Shown here piece after piece: positions 44,757 to 53,718 of a stretch of 64,000 nucleotides of DNA. Source of the DNA: Heterorhizobium halophytocola. GTDB lineage: Bacteria; Pseudomonadota; Alphaproteobacteria; Rhizobiales; Rhizobiaceae. The position numbers and the translations under genes were made by a program. The stretch spans positions 434,001-498,000 of the forward strand of contig NZ_JAGGJU010000001.1 in the NCBI RefSeq assembly GCF_017873095.1, read 5' to 3'. Below the pieces are notes generated by a model. The model was not told where the DNA came from and searched no databases. It saw nothing but the letters and a program-made list of their open reading frames with translations. Numbering within the stretch: the first letter of the stretch is position 1; the number at the start of each line of letters is the position of its first letter.

Positions 44757-45143
44757 TTGGACAAGCAACAGCTCGAAACGGCCTACCGTGCCTATATCGA
44801 CACCTTGAACGCGCGCGACTGGGACAGGCTCGGTGATTTCGTCGCCGACAGTGCACGGCACAACGGCCGTCCCTTCGGGCTTTCCGGTTACCGCACCATG
44901 CTGGAACAGGATGTCGAAGCCATTCCGGATCTCGTCTTCGGCGTCGATTTCCTTGTCATCGACCCGCCGCATGTCGCCGCGCGCCTCACCTTTCATTGCA
45001 CGCCCAAGGGCGAGTTCCTCGGGCTGCCAGTCCACGGCCGCACTGTCGATTTCACCGAAAACGTCTTCTACCGCTTTCAGGACGGCCGCATTGCCGATGT
45101 CTGGTCGGTGATCGACAAGCAGGCGATCGAAGAGCAGCTCTGA
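44757..45143 (+). CDS. SnoaL-like polyketide cyclase / ester cyclase family protein
   Basis: The 128-residue protein starts with TTG 44757, six bases after AAAGGAG. It has the NTF2-like cone fold of SnoaL proteins: YRAYIDTLNARDWDRLGDFV, then a hydrophobic core, with ENVFYRFQDGRIADVWSVID near the end. Such proteins bind or cyclise small organic molecules. The substrate is unknown and no polyketide genes are near. It is probably a lone gene. Confidence 0.85.
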   Translation: MDKQQLETAYRAYIDTLNARDWDRLGDFVADSARHNGRPFGLSGYRTMLEQDVEAIPDLVFGVDFLVIDPPHVAARLTFHCTPKGEFLGLPVHGRTVDFTENVFYRFQDGRIADVWSVIDKQAIEEQL

Positions 45144-45367
45144 TCGGACCAAACCTGTCCGGACACGCCGAAAGCCGGGTCGCGGTGGGGGCAAGAGGCG
45201 TCACGCACCGCCGAACTGCGGCACGCGGAACTGCAACACGGCGGCATGCCCTGCCACCTTCGCCGCCTGCCGCATGGATGACCGGTCAACACCGCCTTGC
45301 CCTTGTCTCTCCTGGCCGATCGTGCTTTTGAACACCGAGTGCCCGCCTGCTGCCCCAAGGAGACCCG

Positions 45368-45853
45368 ATGCCCCACGATTCCAGCCAGCTCGAAATGGTC
45401 GTGCTGATGACCCCCGACATGGCCAATTTCTCCGGCAAGGTTCACGGGGGCGCGCTTTTGAACCTGCTCGACCGAGTGGCCTATGCCTGCGCGGCGCGGT
45501 TTTCCCAGCAATATGCGGTGACGCTGTCGGTCGATCAGGTGACGTTTCGCCAGCCGATCCATGTCGGCGAACTCGTCACGTTCCGCTCGTCGATCAACCA
45601 TGCCGGCCGCACCTCCATGGAGATCGGCATCCGGGTGGAAGCGGAGGATATCCGCACTGGCGAACGCCGCCACACCAACAGCTGTTATTTCACCATGGTC
45701 GCCGTGGATGCCGACGGCAGGCCGACACCGGTACCCGATCTGGTGCTCGACACCGAGGACAAGGTCCGCCGCGCCCGCCAGGCCGACGAGCGCCGCGCCC
45801 TGCGTCGCGAATTCGAGGCCCGTTTCCGCCAGTTGAAGGAAGGTGTCGACTAA
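45368..45853 (+). CDS. Acyl-CoA thioesterase, hotdog fold (YciA type)
   Basis: The 161-residue protein (AAGGAGA before ATG 45368) has one hotdog domain with the family motif SGKVHGGALLNLLDRVAY (about 22-39) and the helix region with Asp. It hydrolyses acyl-CoA to free acid and CoA. The C-terminal Arg-rich tail is charged. YciA-type enzymes act on short- to medium-chain acyl-CoA. The gene is convergent with the phytanoyl-CoA dioxygenase gene. Confidence 0.9.
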   Translation: MPHDSSQLEMVVLMTPDMANFSGKVHGGALLNLLDRVAYACAARFSQQYAVTLSVDQVTFRQPIHVGELVTFRSSINHAGRTSMEIGIRVEAEDIRTGERRHTNSCYFTMVAVDADGRPTPVPDLVLDTEDKVRRARQADERRALRREFEARFRQLKEGVD

Positions 45854-45875
45854 GGCGCCTTCCCTTTCCGCGTCC

Positions 45876-46811
45876 CTACCAAGGCTTCAACCCCAGCAGC
45901 TTTTCGCCAAGCACCGTCAGTTCGGCGGGGCTGGCATTCTTCTTCTCCCATTCACGCGGGTCGCCGGGAAAGGCATCGCGTTGCGGGTGATCGCGCTCGC
46001 GCCACAGCCGGATGCGCTCCTGCCGTTCCGCCTCGTTGGCGTATTCGGCCGGATGCATGGAGATATATTGTGCCATCCGCACGCGACCGTCGGAATGGTT
46101 GGGTCGCACGCCATGCGCCAGCAGCGAGTTGAAGATCATCAGGTCGCCCGGCTCCATGTCGATATTGACCCGGGTCTGCCCGGTCATGTCCGGATGCATC
46201 GGATCGCGGTCGTCCCCTTGTGTCTTCTCCCATGCCTCGAAATGCTCGAACAGCCAGGGCACGCACTGGAAGCCGCCGACATCGCCGTCCTGCCTCTTCA
46301 GGCTCAGCACCCCCTGCACGCCGATCGGCAGCGGCCGGATGGAAGTATCGACGTCCCAGTGGATGAAGCCGTCGGCGCTGCCCTTCACCTTTTTCGGCGG
46401 ATTGAGGTTGGCCCGGTCGATCGTCACCCAGAGATCCTCGCGGTCCCAGATATCGACAAAGGCATCGTAGATCCGCGGCTCCATCCGGTTGTCCCAGAGA
46501 TGCTGGTGATTGTAGATCTCCAGCATGCCGGTGCCGTTCAGCTCCTTCATCTTGTGATCGCGCCGCTGCGGCGCGTACCAGGTCGAAGGATCGTCCGGGT
46601 CCTTCTCGTCGAAGGCCCAGAGGGTCTCGACCAGCCGCTCGACATTGGCGGCCGGCACCGCCTGGCGAACGATCACATAGCCGCGGGTAATCCAGTGCTG
46701 CCAGTCCTCGCGCGAAAGCACCCGCAGCGGCAGGGTCTTTTCGATGTCCTTCAACTGCGTCGTCGCGGCAGTAGTCGGATGGCTGTCGCGGATGATCCGT
46801 GCGGTGTCCAT
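45876..46811 (-). CDS. Phytanoyl-CoA dioxygenase family protein
   Basis: The 311-residue protein (ATG 46811, long frame upstream rejected) has the 2-oxoglutarate/Fe(II) oxygenase HxD pair in FIHWDVD and the distal His in LLAHGVRPNHSDGR, which also holds the Arg that binds 2-oxoglutarate. Hydroxylation of a small molecule is likely. It is divergent from the AraC regulator, which probably controls it. Ectoine hydroxylase and several other small-molecule hydroxylases belong here; the substrate is not known. Confidence 0.88.
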   Translation of the reverse strand: MDTARIIRDSHPTTAATTQLKDIEKTLPLRVLSREDWQHWITRGYVIVRQAVPAANVERLVETLWAFDEKDPDDPSTWYAPQRRDHKMKELNGTGMLEIYNHQHLWDNRMEPRIYDAFVDIWDREDLWVTIDRANLNPPKKVKGSADGFIHWDVDTSIRPLPIGVQGVLSLKRQDGDVGGFQCVPWLFEHFEAWEKTQGDDRDPMHPDMTGQTRVNIDMEPGDLMIFNSLLAHGVRPNHSDGRVRMAQYISMHPAEYANEAERQERIRLWRERDHPQRDAFPGDPREWEKKNASPAELTVLGEKLLGLKPW

Positions 46812-46944
46812 GAGGCTCTCTCCCTTGTTGTGGCCCGGAACGCCCGGGCAATGGGAAAATGCTAGACCTCCACCCCACATCCATGTTGTCCCACTCTGGC
46901 AAGTCCTGATACTATTCTGGCGTTGATCAAACCCGGAAAACAGA

Positions 46945-47808
46945 ATGCGACCATATCTGGAGAAATTGCCGCCGATCTCGGATGCTTCCTGGTCGATGCT
47001 GAACCGGAGGCTCGACGACGGCATCCCGTTCCAGTGGCATCATCATCCCGAATACGAACTGACCCTGACGCTGAACTCGATCGGCCAACGCTTCATCGGC
47101 GACCATGTCGGCGAATACGGCCATGGCGACCTCGTGCTTGTCGGGCCGAACCTGCCGCACACTTGGTCGTCGCGTGAAAGGATCGACGCCGGCGGGCCGC
47201 ATGTCGCGCTCGTCTTCTGGTTCCGCCAGGACTGGATCGACGGCTTTCTCGGAAATGCCGTTGAACTTTCGCCGATCCGCCAGCTGTTTGCCGAGGCGGC
47301 ACCCGGGCTCTCCTTCGGGCCCGAGATCGGCGAGAGCCTGCGCAGCCGCTTCGAGGCGATGTTTTCGCGTCCGCCCCGCGCCCGGCTGATGGCGGTGCTC
47401 GACCTCCTGGCCGAACTTGCCGAGCAGCGCGAGCGTGGCCGCGCACAGCCGCTTGCCTCCGGGCTGCCGCCACCGACGACGGAAAGCCGCTCGCGCATCG
47501 ACCGGGTGCTGAACGCGCTGCACCGGGACTATGCCGGAACGGTGCGGATGGGCGATCTTGCGGACCTCGCCGCCCTCAGCCAATCCGGGCTGCACCGGAT
47601 GTTCTCCAAGCACACCCATTCCACGATATCCGCCTATCTCACCCGCCTGCGTGTCGGCGATGCCTGCGCAAGGCTGTCCGGCACCACCCAGCCGATCGCC
47701 CATATCGCCGCCGAAACGGGCTATCGCAGCCTTGCCAATTTCAACCGCCAGTTCCGCAGCCAGACCGGTATGACGCCGAGCGCCTACCGGGCCTCCTTCC
47801 GGACCTGA
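46945..47808 (+). CDS. AraC family transcriptional regulator
   Basis: The 287-residue protein has an N-terminal cupin-like domain (about 15-100, with WHHHPEYELTLTL and a GDLVLVGPNLPH turn) and a C-terminal double helix-turn-helix (about 190-285), with ETGYRSLANFNRQFRSQTGM. Cupin His residues may bind a ligand. It is divergent from the phytanoyl-CoA dioxygenase gene and probably activates it. It ends six bases before the small membrane protein gene on the other strand. Confidence 0.92.
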   Translation: MRPYLEKLPPISDASWSMLNRRLDDGIPFQWHHHPEYELTLTLNSIGQRFIGDHVGEYGHGDLVLVGPNLPHTWSSRERIDAGGPHVALVFWFRQDWIDGFLGNAVELSPIRQLFAEAAPGLSFGPEIGESLRSRFEAMFSRPPRARLMAVLDLLAELAEQRERGRAQPLASGLPPPTTESRSRIDRVLNALHRDYAGTVRMGDLADLAALSQSGLHRMFSKHTHSTISAYLTRLRVGDACARLSGTTQPIAHIAAETGYRSLANFNRQFRSQTGMTPSAYRASFRT

Positions 47809-47814
47809 CCGCCG

Positions 47815-48036
47815 CTATTCGGCAGCAAGCCGGCTCCCGTCCCAGCGCCGGAGATAGGGCAAGGCAAATAGATAGAGCCCCGTCGCCAGCAGCGGGATCA
47901 GCGGCACGAGGGCGAGCAAGCCGATCCATGGCGCCGGTATGGCCAGCATCATGGCCGCGATATTGGCGATCACGGCAACGGTAAAGGCGATCGAAAGCCA
48001 GCGGTGGATCCGGCGGATCAGGATAGGGGAAGACAT
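47815..48036 (-). CDS. Small two-TM membrane protein
   Basis: The 73-residue protein starts at ATG 48036, with GAGGAG upstream. Residues 13-35 and 40-60 are hydrophobic with positive residues between, and the tail is LRRWDGSRLAAE. The upstream extension of the frame, to 48246, is not coding. I cannot assign a family. It may be cotranscribed with the SRPBCC gene, 140 bases upstream. Confidence 0.65.
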   Translation of the reverse strand: MSSPILIRRIHRWLSIAFTVAVIANIAAMMLAIPAPWIGLLALVPLIPLLATGLYLFALPYLRRWDGSRLAAE

Positions 48037-48175
48037 GCACGAACTCCTCGTGTGACGTTTGCGGATCTTCCGACCCGGTGTAAAAAGCGCGCAGGGCGGC
48101 GCATCCCCTGCCCGACGGTCAGGGAATTTCATGACGGCGACATCGCGCCGGTGCCGGGCCCTGCGGCGGCGACTA

Positions 48176-48586
48176 TCAGTCCAGCTTTGAGAGGACCTGT
48201 TCCAGATTGTCGAGGAAGCGCGGCCAGCCGGCCCTGGCGCCCTCAAAGAATTGCGGCCGCTCCGGTCGGAAGCCGACCTGTTCCATCCGCAGATGCGTGC
48301 CCGTTTCCGTCGGTGTCAGTGTCCAGGTGACGGTGCTGTCCAGCCCCTTGGCGTCCCAGCTGTAGGCAAGCCTGCGGTTCGGTTCCACCGTCTCGACCCG
48401 GCAGGTGACCGAGCCCCATTCCGCGCGCAGGGTGAAGGCGTGCCCGACCACGGGTGCGAATTCGTTCTTCATCAACCATTCCGCGATCAGCTGCGGCTGG
48501 GTCAGTGCCCGCCAGATCTTGTCGGGGGAATGCGCGAATTCCCGCTCGACCACCACGGACAGGGTTTCGACTTCGGCATCACTCAT
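48176..48586 (-). CDS. SRPBCC (AHSA1-type) domain protein
   Basis: The 136-residue protein starts at ATG 48586, overlapping the ArsR stop by four bases. It has the START-like fold: VVVEREFAHSPDKIWRALTQ, then WLMKNEFAPVVGHAF, then LTPTETGTHLRMEQVGF. AHSA1-like proteins bind hydrophobic ligands or help Hsp90-type proteins. An ArsR-SRPBCC pair is very common in proteobacteria. The ligand is unknown. Confidence 0.88.
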   Translation of the reverse strand: MSDAEVETLSVVVEREFAHSPDKIWRALTQPQLIAEWLMKNEFAPVVGHAFTLRAEWGSVTCRVETVEPNRRLAYSWDAKGLDSTVTWTLTPTETGTHLRMEQVGFRPERPQFFEGARAGWPRFLDNLEQVLSKLD

Positions 48587-48906
48587 TGGTCCATCCTCTT
48601 CAACACGTCTTCCAGGTCGTCGAACCGGTTCTCCCAGAAGCCGGCCATGCGTTTCGTCCATTCGGCAAGCGGCGACAGGGCGCCGGGCCGCGCACTGTAA
48701 TGCGTCTGCCGCCCGTCCTGGCGATCCTCGACGAGGCCCGCGAGCTTCAGCACGCCGAGGTGCTTGGACACCGCCGGCTGCGAGATCCCCGCTTCCTCGG
48801 TGAGCGCCCGCACCGTCAGTTCGCCATCGCGGCAGAGCCGCTCGAACAGCCCCCGCCGTGTCGGGTCCGCCAGCGTGCGGAACAGTATGTCGTGATCGTG
48901 GTGCAT
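48583..48906 (-). CDS. ArsR family transcriptional regulator
   Basis: The 107-residue protein is a small winged helix regulator: LADPTRRGLFERL and VRALTEEAGISQPAVSKHLGV (about 36-56) are the family core. No ArsR-type Cys pair is visible, so metal sensing is unlikely. It overlaps the SRPBCC gene and faces a 17-base dyad at 48915-48957. It likely represses its own pair. Confidence 0.91.
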   Translation of the reverse strand: MHHDHDILFRTLADPTRRGLFERLCRDGELTVRALTEEAGISQPAVSKHLGVLKLAGLVEDRQDGRQTHYSARPGALSPLAEWTKRMAGFWENRFDDLEDVLKRMDQ

Positions 48907-48914
48907 GGATATTG

Positions 48915-48957
48915 ATAACCCGTCAGCTATGAATTAAACCCATAGCCGACGAGTTAT
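48915..48957. promoter_or_regulatory. ArsR operator candidate
   Basis: The arms ATAACCCGTCAGCTATG and CATAGCCGACGAGTTAT match as an inverted repeat at 15 of 17 positions with a 9-base spacer. The site begins nine bases upstream of the ArsR ATG and must overlap the promoter. Confidence 0.65.
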
Positions 48958-49048
48958 GAATGAGTCAAGGCCGCCCAAATACAGCACACCCACGGCCGTG
49001 GACAGGGCGCGGCCGGTGAGCCAGGGTGGCGCGCAGGAGGAGATGGAA

Positions 49049-49636
49049 ATGACGCGAGACGACCCGAGGATCGAGGCCTATTTTTCGAAAAGCGGCCGAT
49101 GGCAGTCCGAACTGCAGGCGTTGCGGTCCTTGTTGTCCGAGACGCCGCTTGTCGAAGACTTCAAGTGGCGCTCGCCCTGCTACACTTTCGACGGCGCCAA
49201 TGTTGCAACCATCTGGGCCATGAAGGAAGCCTGCGGGCTCTCCTTCTTCAAGGGCGTGCTGTTGAAGGATCCCGCAGGAATATTGACTGCTCCCGGCGAC
49301 AATTCACGCTCTGTCAGGCTCTTCCGCTTTTCGAGCCTGGAGCAGCTGGCGCCGCACCGCGACACCCTGAAGGGCTATGTATTGGAAGCGATCGGGCTGG
49401 AGAAGGCGGGGGCGAAGGTCACCTTCGAAAAGGACGATCTTGCCTATCCGGCCGAACTGGTCGACCGGCTGGACGCCGACACGGCCCTGCGCGAAGCCTT
49501 CGAGGCGCTGACGCCCGGCCGCCGGCGCGGCTATCTCCTACATTTCACCGAGCCGAAACAGCCGGCGACCCGGACTGCGCGGATCGACAGGCATGCCGAC
49601 CGTATCCTTGCCGGCAAGGGCATGCACGACCGCTGA
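49049..49636 (+). CDS. YdeI/OmdA family protein (DUF1801-type N-terminus)
   Basis: The 195-residue protein (ATG 49049, with AGGAGGAG six bases upstream) has an N-terminal DUF1801 (YdhG-like) domain (about 20-115), with FKWRSPCYTFDGANVATI, and the C-terminal bacteriocin-protection (YdeI/OmdA) tail with EAFEALTPGRRRGYLLHFTE and the basic end. OmdA-like proteins protect cells against envelope stress or bacteriocins. It is convergent with the MYG1 gene. Confidence 0.88.
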   Translation: MTRDDPRIEAYFSKSGRWQSELQALRSLLSETPLVEDFKWRSPCYTFDGANVATIWAMKEACGLSFFKGVLLKDPAGILTAPGDNSRSVRLFRFSSLEQLAPHRDTLKGYVLEAIGLEKAGAKVTFEKDDLAYPAELVDRLDADTALREAFEALTPGRRRGYLLHFTEPKQPATRTARIDRHADRILAGKGMHDR

Positions 49637-49651
49637 TCGCAATCCCAGACC

Positions 49652-50572
49652 TCAGGCTTCGGCCTCGCGCACCGCGATCTCGGCCATGGCCAAGGCAGCC
49701 TCGCGGGTCTTGGCGGCGGCGATGAAGCGGCCATTGTGGCAGAAGCTGGCGCCGGGCACGCCGCTTGCGGCCTCCAGCTCGCCGTTGGTGAGCCCCGCCC
49801 AGGCAGCCGGCAGGTCGGCGCGAAGTTCGAACCCCTCGTCGGCACGGCGAATGCCGGTCAGGCACCAGTCCTTGTCGCGCGGATGGACGACGAACAGCAG
49901 ATGGTCGGCGCCGGCCTTCACCACCGCCGGCCGGAAGGGCATGCCCATCGGCAGTTCGAGGATCCGGCCTTCACCGGCGGCCGTGATCGCCTGCTGCACC
50001 AGCCCCTCGGCCCGCAATTTCGCGTCGCTGCGGGCGATCGCCGCCTCGACGAAGCTGCGCGCAATGGCAAGGGCGGCATGAAAGCCCCGCGTCTCGGCTT
50101 CGGGATCGGTGTCGTCGAACACCGGCTTCAGGGTTTCCAGCAGCACCGGCAGCGTCAGGTTCGACAATGGTCCGGCAACCGAGGGGCTGACCGCGCCATT
50201 GTCCATCAGGTCGATCGGCAGCACGAAGCGCGCGTCGAACGAGGCATGGATGGCGTCCACATGCGCCGCCGGAACGCCGAAGGCCGCCAGATAGTCGCGG
50301 CCGAAATGCTTCCAGATCAGACCGAACGAGCTGTAGGGCTGGCCGTCGTCGCGCAGCGGCGCGCCGCGCTGGTGATGGTCGAAGATCCGAGCTTCGGCGT
50401 CATAGGCGCCGCCGACATCGTAGATGATCCGGTCGTCGCCCGGCGTGATCCATTCCTTGGCCCGGCTGCGCAGGATCTCCGCCTTTGGAAAAAGACGGGT
50501 GAGAATGACGCTGGACAGCAGTTCGTCGGCATGGAAGCCACCGGAATGGGTGACGAGGTGGTTTGGGATCAT
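49652..50572 (-). CDS. MYG1 family protein (DHH-type metal-dependent hydrolase)
   Basis: The 306-residue protein has the MYG1 start THSGGFHADELLSSVIL and the DHH motif FDHHQRG (about 64-70), plus AKEWITPGDDRIIYDVGG before it. The middle holds DARFVLPIDLMDNGAV. MYG1 proteins are exonucleases or related hydrolases in eukaryotes; bacterial ones are poorly known. Metal binding through the Asp/His residues is likely. The start is ATG 50572; upstream there is a short gap to the oxidase gene. Confidence 0.88.
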   Translation of the reverse strand: MIPNHLVTHSGGFHADELLSSVILTRLFPKAEILRSRAKEWITPGDDRIIYDVGGAYDAEARIFDHHQRGAPLRDDGQPYSSFGLIWKHFGRDYLAAFGVPAAHVDAIHASFDARFVLPIDLMDNGAVSPSVAGPLSNLTLPVLLETLKPVFDDTDPEAETRGFHAALAIARSFVEAAIARSDAKLRAEGLVQQAITAAGEGRILELPMGMPFRPAVVKAGADHLLFVVHPRDKDWCLTGIRRADEGFELRADLPAAWAGLTNGELEAASGVPGASFCHNGRFIAAAKTREAALAMAEIAVREAEA

Positions 50573-50727
50573 GCCGGGATGCGCCTTGCTGTTGACGAGG
50601 AAACGAGGACCTCCAGATAGCCCGCGCCGCCGGCCATCTCAACCCGTCACCTGTGCTTTCGACGAGACAGTCGCGCGCCGTCTTGCGCCAGGGCCGCAGC
50701 CTTCGGCCGGCATCGGCAGCCCGAGGC

Positions 50728-52056
50728 CTACAGCGTCCCCAGCTCGATCCGGCTGCCGTCGAAGAAGCGCGAGAGGCGGAAGGCGGTGGGATCGACGCAA
50801 GGAGTGGCACCGCTGACGAGATCGGCCGCAAGCCGCCCTGCCCCCGGCCCGATGCCGAAACCATGGCCGGAAAATCCGGTGGCGATGAAGAAGCCGGGCA
50901 CCTTGTCGACCGGCGAGATCACCGGCACGGCGTCCGGCGTGACATCGATGAGCCCCGCCCAGCGCTGCGCAATCCGCGCACGGGCAAACACCGGATAGGC
51001 CGCCTTTAGCTTGGCCAGCGCGTGATCGGTCAGTTTCGGCACCGGTGTCGGGTCCATCACCCGGATACGCTCGAAGGGGCTCTCCTCGTCGAGCCGCCAG
51101 CCCTTCATCCAACCGGCCTCCTCGATAAAGCGGGGACCGAGCCGCAGCTTCATCGCATGCCATTCCGCCTTCAGCGCCGGTATGAATTTCAGCCCGTAGC
51201 GAAAACTGTCCGGCACGATATCGGCAATATTGTCGCTCGGAGAGGCAACGGTATAGCCGCCGTCCTGGCGCCTGCGGAAGGCGAAGTCCTTGGCAAACAG
51301 CGTCTCCTCCGGCCCGCCCTCTATTGGTGTCGTGCGGATCACCGTGTTGACGATTTTCAGCTGCGGCAGGTCGACGCCGAGGGAACGGGAAAACAGGCTC
51401 GACCAGGACCCGCCGGCAAGCAGCACCGAGGAACAGGCGATCGGGCCGCGCTCGGTCACCACGCCCGAGATCCGGCCGCCGGCCGTCTCCACCCCGCGCA
51501 CCGCGCACCGGGTGAGGATATGGGCACCCGCCTCGCGCGCCGCCTCGGCGATCGCAGGCGCCGCCTTCTGCGGCTCGGCGCGCCCGTCGGCCGCGGTGTG
51601 CAGCGCGCTGCGCACATCAAGCTTCAGGCCGGGATAGAGTTCGGAAAACTCCCTCTGCCCGATCATCTGCGAGGCCAGCTGGTATTGTCGAAGTTCGTCC
51701 GGCCAGCGCTCGTTGCTCGCTTCGTCCCGGTCGCTCTGGCTCTGGAAGACAATGCCGCATTGGCGGTAGCCGGTGTCGCGGCGCACCCGCTTGTCGAGCC
51801 CGCTCCAGATGCGGATCGCCTCGGCTGCCAGCGGCACCTCGCGCGGATCGCGCTGCGAGATCCTGACCCAACCCCAGTTGCGGCTCGACTGTTCTTGCCC
51901 GATGCCACCCTTCTCGCAGAGCGCCACCGAGATGCCGCGCTCGGCAAGCTCCAGCGCCGCCGACGCGCCGATGATGCCGCCGCCGATGACGACCACATCG
52001 ACCGTCTGCGGCAACGCCTCATCGCCTTGAACGGGAACGACCTGCGGACCGGGCAT
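50728..52056 (-). CDS. FAD-dependent oxidoreductase (DAO family)
   Basis: The 442-residue enzyme has the FAD-binding Rossmann start DVVVIGGGIIGASAALELAERG and the C-terminal GFFIATGFSGHGFGIGPGAG that closes the FAD site. DAO-type enzymes oxidise amino acids, sarcosine or related amines. I use ATG 52056, because GGAG lies upstream of it and not of ATG 52068. It is followed by the MYG1 gene in the same direction. Substrate unknown. Confidence 0.92.
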   Translation of the reverse strand: MPGPQVVPVQGDEALPQTVDVVVIGGGIIGASAALELAERGISVALCEKGGIGQEQSSRNWGWVRISQRDPREVPLAAEAIRIWSGLDKRVRRDTGYRQCGIVFQSQSDRDEASNERWPDELRQYQLASQMIGQREFSELYPGLKLDVRSALHTAADGRAEPQKAAPAIAEAAREAGAHILTRCAVRGVETAGGRISGVVTERGPIACSSVLLAGGSWSSLFSRSLGVDLPQLKIVNTVIRTTPIEGGPEETLFAKDFAFRRRQDGGYTVASPSDNIADIVPDSFRYGLKFIPALKAEWHAMKLRLGPRFIEEAGWMKGWRLDEESPFERIRVMDPTPVPKLTDHALAKLKAAYPVFARARIAQRWAGLIDVTPDAVPVISPVDKVPGFFIATGFSGHGFGIGPGAGRLAADLVSGATPCVDPTAFRLSRFFDGSRIELGTL

Positions 52057-52204
52057 CGGCAACTCCATGCTTGGGGGCCTGCTGCCGGCCGCCGGAAGAA
52101 GCCCGGACTGTAGCAGCAGGAAAGCCGCGTCGTCACCCTTGCGTCCTGGGGGCGGGCCTGCGCAGCTGTGGATGGCTTGCGAAACCCGTGGGGATCCAGA
52201 TTCG

Positions 52205-53098
52205 CTACAGGGCCGACACGCGGTTGCGGCCGGCGCGTTTCGACAGATAGAGCCCCTCATCCGCACGTTTCAGGATATCGCTGGAAAGCCGGTCCGGCGC
52301 ACCGAATTGGCTGACCCCGCCGCTGATCGTCGATTGACAGCGCAGCTGCTGATGCAAGACGATCGGAACATCCGCGCGCAGCCGGTCGGCGATTTGCAGA
52401 GCGTCCTCGCGGTGAGTCCCGGGCATGACCACGACGAATTCATCGCCGCCGAACCGGGCGATCACATCGCTCTGGCGCAGATGCTGCCGGCAAAGTCTTG
52501 CAATTTCGACCAGAGCGGCATCGCCCATGTGATGTCCGAGCTCGTCGTTCAGCCGCTTGAAATTGTCGAGGTCGAAGACCAGCACCGATGTCTGGGTCTG
52601 TTCCTGCTCGAAGAGCGCCAGCCGCTGATCCAGGGTTTCGATCAGCTTGCGCCGATTGTAGAGGCCAGTCAGCGCATCTGTCTCGCTCAGTTGCCGCAGC
52701 TGGTGCTGGATCTCGTTCTTCTCGGTGATATTGCTCGCGACCCAGACCACGGCCGCCTCGCCTTCCACCTCGAACTGCAGCGCCTGCACGCGGCCCTCGA
52801 ACCAGATGGGATGATCGGGACCGTCGCCGGCGCCCTTCACGTCTCGACCGCTGAGTTCATATTCGACGATATGCAGCTCACCGCTCTGCAGAGCCTTTTC
52901 GATCTCGGTGGCAAACCACTGCGCCTTCTCCTCCTTCAGCACATCGAACATGTTGAGCCCGATAAGACCGCTGCCGTCGTGATAATGCCGGACATCCTTG
53001 CCGCCGAATATGGCGGCATAGCGCCCGCTGCGGGTAAGAATGAAGGCTGGGTCCGGAAGGGAGGAGAGGATCGACGTCAATTGCTGCTGCGTAAACAA
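52205..53098 (-). CDS. PAS-GGDEF diguanylate cyclase
   Basis: The protein makes c-di-GMP from GTP. An N-terminal PAS domain (about 1-125) is followed by a GGDEF domain (about 135-295), with intact active site FGGDEF and the inhibitory RxxD (RQSD) five residues before it. I use TTG 53098 (297 residues) because GGGGAAGG lies six bases upstream; ATG 53137 is the alternative (310 residues). No membrane segment is visible, so it is cytoplasmic. The PAS ligand or redox signal is unknown. Confidence 0.9.
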   Translation of the reverse strand: MFTQQQLTSILSSLPDPAFILTRSGRYAAIFGGKDVRHYHDGSGLIGLNMFDVLKEEKAQWFATEIEKALQSGELHIVEYELSGRDVKGAGDGPDHPIWFEGRVQALQFEVEGEAAVVWVASNITEKNEIQHQLRQLSETDALTGLYNRRKLIETLDQRLALFEQEQTQTSVLVFDLDNFKRLNDELGHHMGDAALVEIARLCRQHLRQSDVIARFGGDEFVVVMPGTHREDALQIADRLRADVPIVLHQQLRCQSTISGGVSQFGAPDRLSSDILKRADEGLYLSKRAGRNRVSAL

Positions 53099-53287
53099 GG
53101 AAGCCCTTCCCCATCGTTTAACTCCAACACGCCTCATGGCGCGCACGCGGCCGGACGCCTGCCGCTCATACCGCTGCCGCCCGCCGTGAATCGCACTCTG
53201 CCATCGAAGCATTTCACTTTTCTAAATCCCGCCTGCGCCATAAAACGTGGTCGCAGTTGACGGTCACTTGCTACGGAGACGAAACAG

Positions 53288-53653
53288 ATGGTGCCGCTCG
53301 TCACGCCACCCAAGCTGAAGCTCTCGAGGCTGCGCGATATCGGTTGGACGATCTGGGACCCGATCGGCCTGCTGGCACCCTCGGAGCGGTGGGACGAAGG
53401 CGAAGCGCTGGCCTTCGCGGACGAATATGACAACTATCTGCGCGAGGCGGCCGGGCTGTTGCGGCGCGGCACCCCTGCCGAAGACGTCGTAAGGCTCCTC
53501 GTCGCTGTCGAGACCAGTCGCATGGGGCTGGCGGAGCGGCCGGACACGGTCAACCGGGCCCGACTGAGCCTGCCGCCGCCACCGGCATTTCCCCGCACAC
53601 CGACGGAGGAACGCGCCACGTCGGTCGCGGCGCGAGGGCCCAAGGCGGACTGA
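53288..53653 (+). CDS. Hypothetical protein
   Basis: The 121-residue frame starts at ATG 53288, with GGAGACG about 7 bases upstream. The N-terminal 90 residues look folded, with WTIWDPIGLLAPSERWDEGE and an EYDNYLREAAGLLRRGTPAE helix. The last 30 residues are Pro/Arg-rich and probably disordered. I do not recognise a family. It is divergent from the cyclase gene and precedes the RibD-like gene by 65 bases. Confidence 0.65.
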   Translation: MVPLVTPPKLKLSRLRDIGWTIWDPIGLLAPSERWDEGEALAFADEYDNYLREAAGLLRRGTPAEDVVRLLVAVETSRMGLAERPDTVNRARLSLPPPPAFPRTPTEERATSVAARGPKAD

Positions 53654-53718
53654 CGCTTCGGGCAGCACGGCCGGCCGACCCGGCCCGAGCTGGTGGAGGG
53701 GAGAAAGGAAGAAACAGC

